From Brevundimonas sp. (GTDB taxonomy: Bacteria > Pseudomonadota > Alphaproteobacteria > Caulobacterales > Caulobacteraceae): 5,905 nt of DNA. Within the stretch, counting starts at the first letter, position 1. Every line of letters begins with the position of its first letter. Made by a program: the position numbers and the translations under genes. The stretch spans positions 1-5,905 of the forward strand of contig JAAXIW010000324.1 of the NCBI GenBank assembly GCA_012270135.1. Reading direction: 5' to 3'. Below, in pieces: positions 4,691 through 5,905 of this stretch. Below the pieces are notes generated by a model, which was not told the origin of the DNA, did no database searches, and saw nothing but the letters and a program-made list of their open reading frames with translations.

Positions 4691-5905
4691 ATGACCGACC
4701 TTGTTTCCCACCCCGTCCCGGCCGTGACCGTCGAGCGCGACGAGCGCGCCGTCCGCCTCGGCGACATCGGCATCGCTCGCGAGAATCTGCGGTTCAATGA
4801 GCCGCCGGATGACGACATCCCGACCCTGGCCGCCACGTTGAAGGCCGCCGGCCAGCTGCAGCGCCTCACCGTCCGGCCCGGCCGCGGCAGGAAGGAGCAG
4901 CCCTGGATGGCGCTGGACGGACGTCGCCGCCGCCTCGCACTGGGTCTGTTGCTGGACGCCGGCGAGATCGACGCGGACTATCCCGTCACCGTCTGTGTCG
5001 AGACCGATCCGGCCCGTCAGGCGGCCGCCGTCCTGCTCACCAACACCGCCGTGCCCGTCCATGTCGCCGACATCATCGCCGCCATCGGCCGGATGCTGAA
5101 ATCGAAGCTGACCGTGCCTGTTATTGCCCGGGCCCTCGGCTACGCCGAGATCGACATCAAGCGGCTGGCCGTCCTGGCCGGACTGCCTGCGGCGGCCCTT
5201 GTGGCCCTGAAGGCCGGGCGGATGACCCTCAAACAGGCCAGGCTGTTGGCCCGGCTGAACGACAAGGCCGAACAGGCCGAACTCGCCGAGGCGGCGCTTG
5301 ACGGGCATGGGTTTCAGGACTGGCGCATCACTGAGCGGCTCGACGAGGGGCGTGTCACCAGCCGGGATCGACGCTGTGCTCTCGTCGACGCGGACAGCTA
5401 CGGCGAGGCGGGTGGGCGCACCGAGGCGGATTTGTTCGGGGAACTCGCGCCCGTATTGCTCGATCCGGAGATCCTGACGGACCTGTGGATGCGTCGGGCG
5501 CGCGCCATCGCCGACGTGTTCGAGGCCGAGGGAATCGCCGTGCATGTCAGCGCCGGACCCGAACCGGACCTCCCGGACGACCTTGAGGCGCTGGGCTATG
5601 TTTACGGCGGCCAGCTCCCGGCCGACGACATGGCGCGCTACCGCGCCGAACGGGAGGCGTTCAACGCGCGGGCGGACGCGGTCCGGCAGGCCCTCGCCGA
5701 GGCCTGTGATTCCGAGGCCGTTGACGCCGCGATCGTCGCCATGATCCGCGCCCGGGTGCAGGCCGACCAGACGGGGTGCGGCGGGCGGGTGGTGACGACC
5801 ATGGTCATGTGGCCCGCCGCCGGCACGGGCGTCGATGTTCGCTGCTACACGCCCGAGGAGCCTGAAATCGCGCACGCCGGATCGCTCGACAGTGATCCGG
5901 CGGAC
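4691..5905 (+). CDS. ParB-like nuclease/partition-domain protein, incomplete at the right edge
   Basis: 405 residues are visible and the frame is open to the last base, so the protein is larger than a chromosomal ParB (about 300) and fits the long ParB/RepB/Spo0J-like proteins of alphaproteobacterial islands and plasmids. The start has GGGAGAG six bases upstream. Residues about 22-105 form the ParB N-terminal domain (LGDIGIARENLRF, LAATLKAAGQLQRLTVRP, WMALDGRRRRLALG). Residues about 140-166 are a helix-turn-helix (VIARALGYAEIDIKRLAVLAGLP). The next block contains LKAGRMTLKQARLLARL. Two features depart from canonical CTP-hydrolysing ParB: DGRRRR replaces GERR, and LLTNTAVPVH stands where ENIQR-x2-L is expected. 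It may therefore bind DNA without a standard CTP clamp, as an element regulator or partition factor. No ParA is seen. It is probably in the same operon as radC and the primase-like gene, with its own leader. Confidence 0.92.
   Translation, partial: MTDLVSHPVPAVTVERDERAVRLGDIGIARENLRFNEPPDDDIPTLAATLKAAGQLQRLTVRPGRGRKEQPWMALDGRRRRLALGLLLDAGEIDADYPVTVCVETDPARQAAAVLLTNTAVPVHVADIIAAIGRMLKSKLTVPVIARALGYAEIDIKRLAVLAGLPAAALVALKAGRMTLKQARLLARLNDKAEQAELAEAALDGHGFQDWRITERLDEGRVTSRDRRCALVDADSYGEAGGRTEADLFGELAPVLLDPEILTDLWMRRARAIADVFEAEGIAVHVSAGPEPDLPDDLEALGYVYGGQLPADDMARYRAEREAFNARADAVRQALAEACDSEAVDAAIVAMIRARVQADQTGCGGRVVTTMVMWPAAGTGVDVRCYTPEEPEIAHAGSLDSDPAD

Noticed and set aside
4058..5875. 605-residue open frame on the minus strand
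   Set aside because: It lies antisense to the ParB-like and primase-like genes, has no recognisable domain and an abnormal Gly/Arg/His/Asp-rich composition, and is explained by GC-biased third codon positions of the real genes.
1..5905. CRISPR array, insertion sequence ends or transposase
   Set aside because: No regularly spaced repeats, no transposase-like frame and no terminal inverted repeat pair were seen in the window.

Overview
The window is GC-rich throughout, with strong GC bias at third codon positions. That bias makes long open frames appear antisense to the real genes. Codon use, the protein families and the mobile-element core suggest a Caulobacterales-like alphaproteobacterium (Brevundimonas/Caulobacter type). 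This is inference from style, not from a marker gene.

Left part (1-2130), metal-resistance cargo. A leftward operon holds a small secreted Cys/Met-rich protein (1135-776) followed by a TolC/CzcC/CusC-type outer-membrane efflux protein (675 to the left edge, incomplete). A 24-base GC-rich palindrome lies between them. Diverging from this operon across a 294-bp intergenic region is a rightward lipoprotein with two tandem DUF305 domains (1430-2089). The TolC class and the DUF305 partner point to heavy-metal, most likely copper/silver, efflux. The RND pump and adaptor would be expected beyond the left edge.

Middle (2130-2930), a junction zone. It holds a well-folding but divergent tRNA-Lys(UUU) with encoded CCA and an unusual U discriminator (2231-2306). 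Next come two leftward gene remnants abutting in different frames near 2725-2745: a SnoaL/NTF2-like domain without its N-terminus or a start codon, and the N-terminal part of a staphylococcal-nuclease-like protein. This looks like the scar of a deletion or recombination.

Right part (2940-5905), the core of an integrative or plasmid-like mobile element, all rightward. It encodes a RadC-family JAB-domain protein (3036-3740), then after 7 bases a primase-like Toprim protein split by a frameshift near 4135-4150 (3748-4639), then a large ParB-like protein that runs off the right edge (4691-5905). Upstream of both radC and parB lies a similar leader of about 42 bases. Each has the pattern GCCGGA-GGCGGGG, then a hairpin with differing stem sequence around a shared CCGTGG, then GGAGAG as ribosome binding site. 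It resembles the published radC RNA motif and is the most interesting non-coding signal here.

The left genes would export metal ions from the envelope. The right genes are maintenance and DNA-processing functions of the element that probably carries them. No integrase, relaxase or transposase lies inside the window, so the element boundary is not seen directly.
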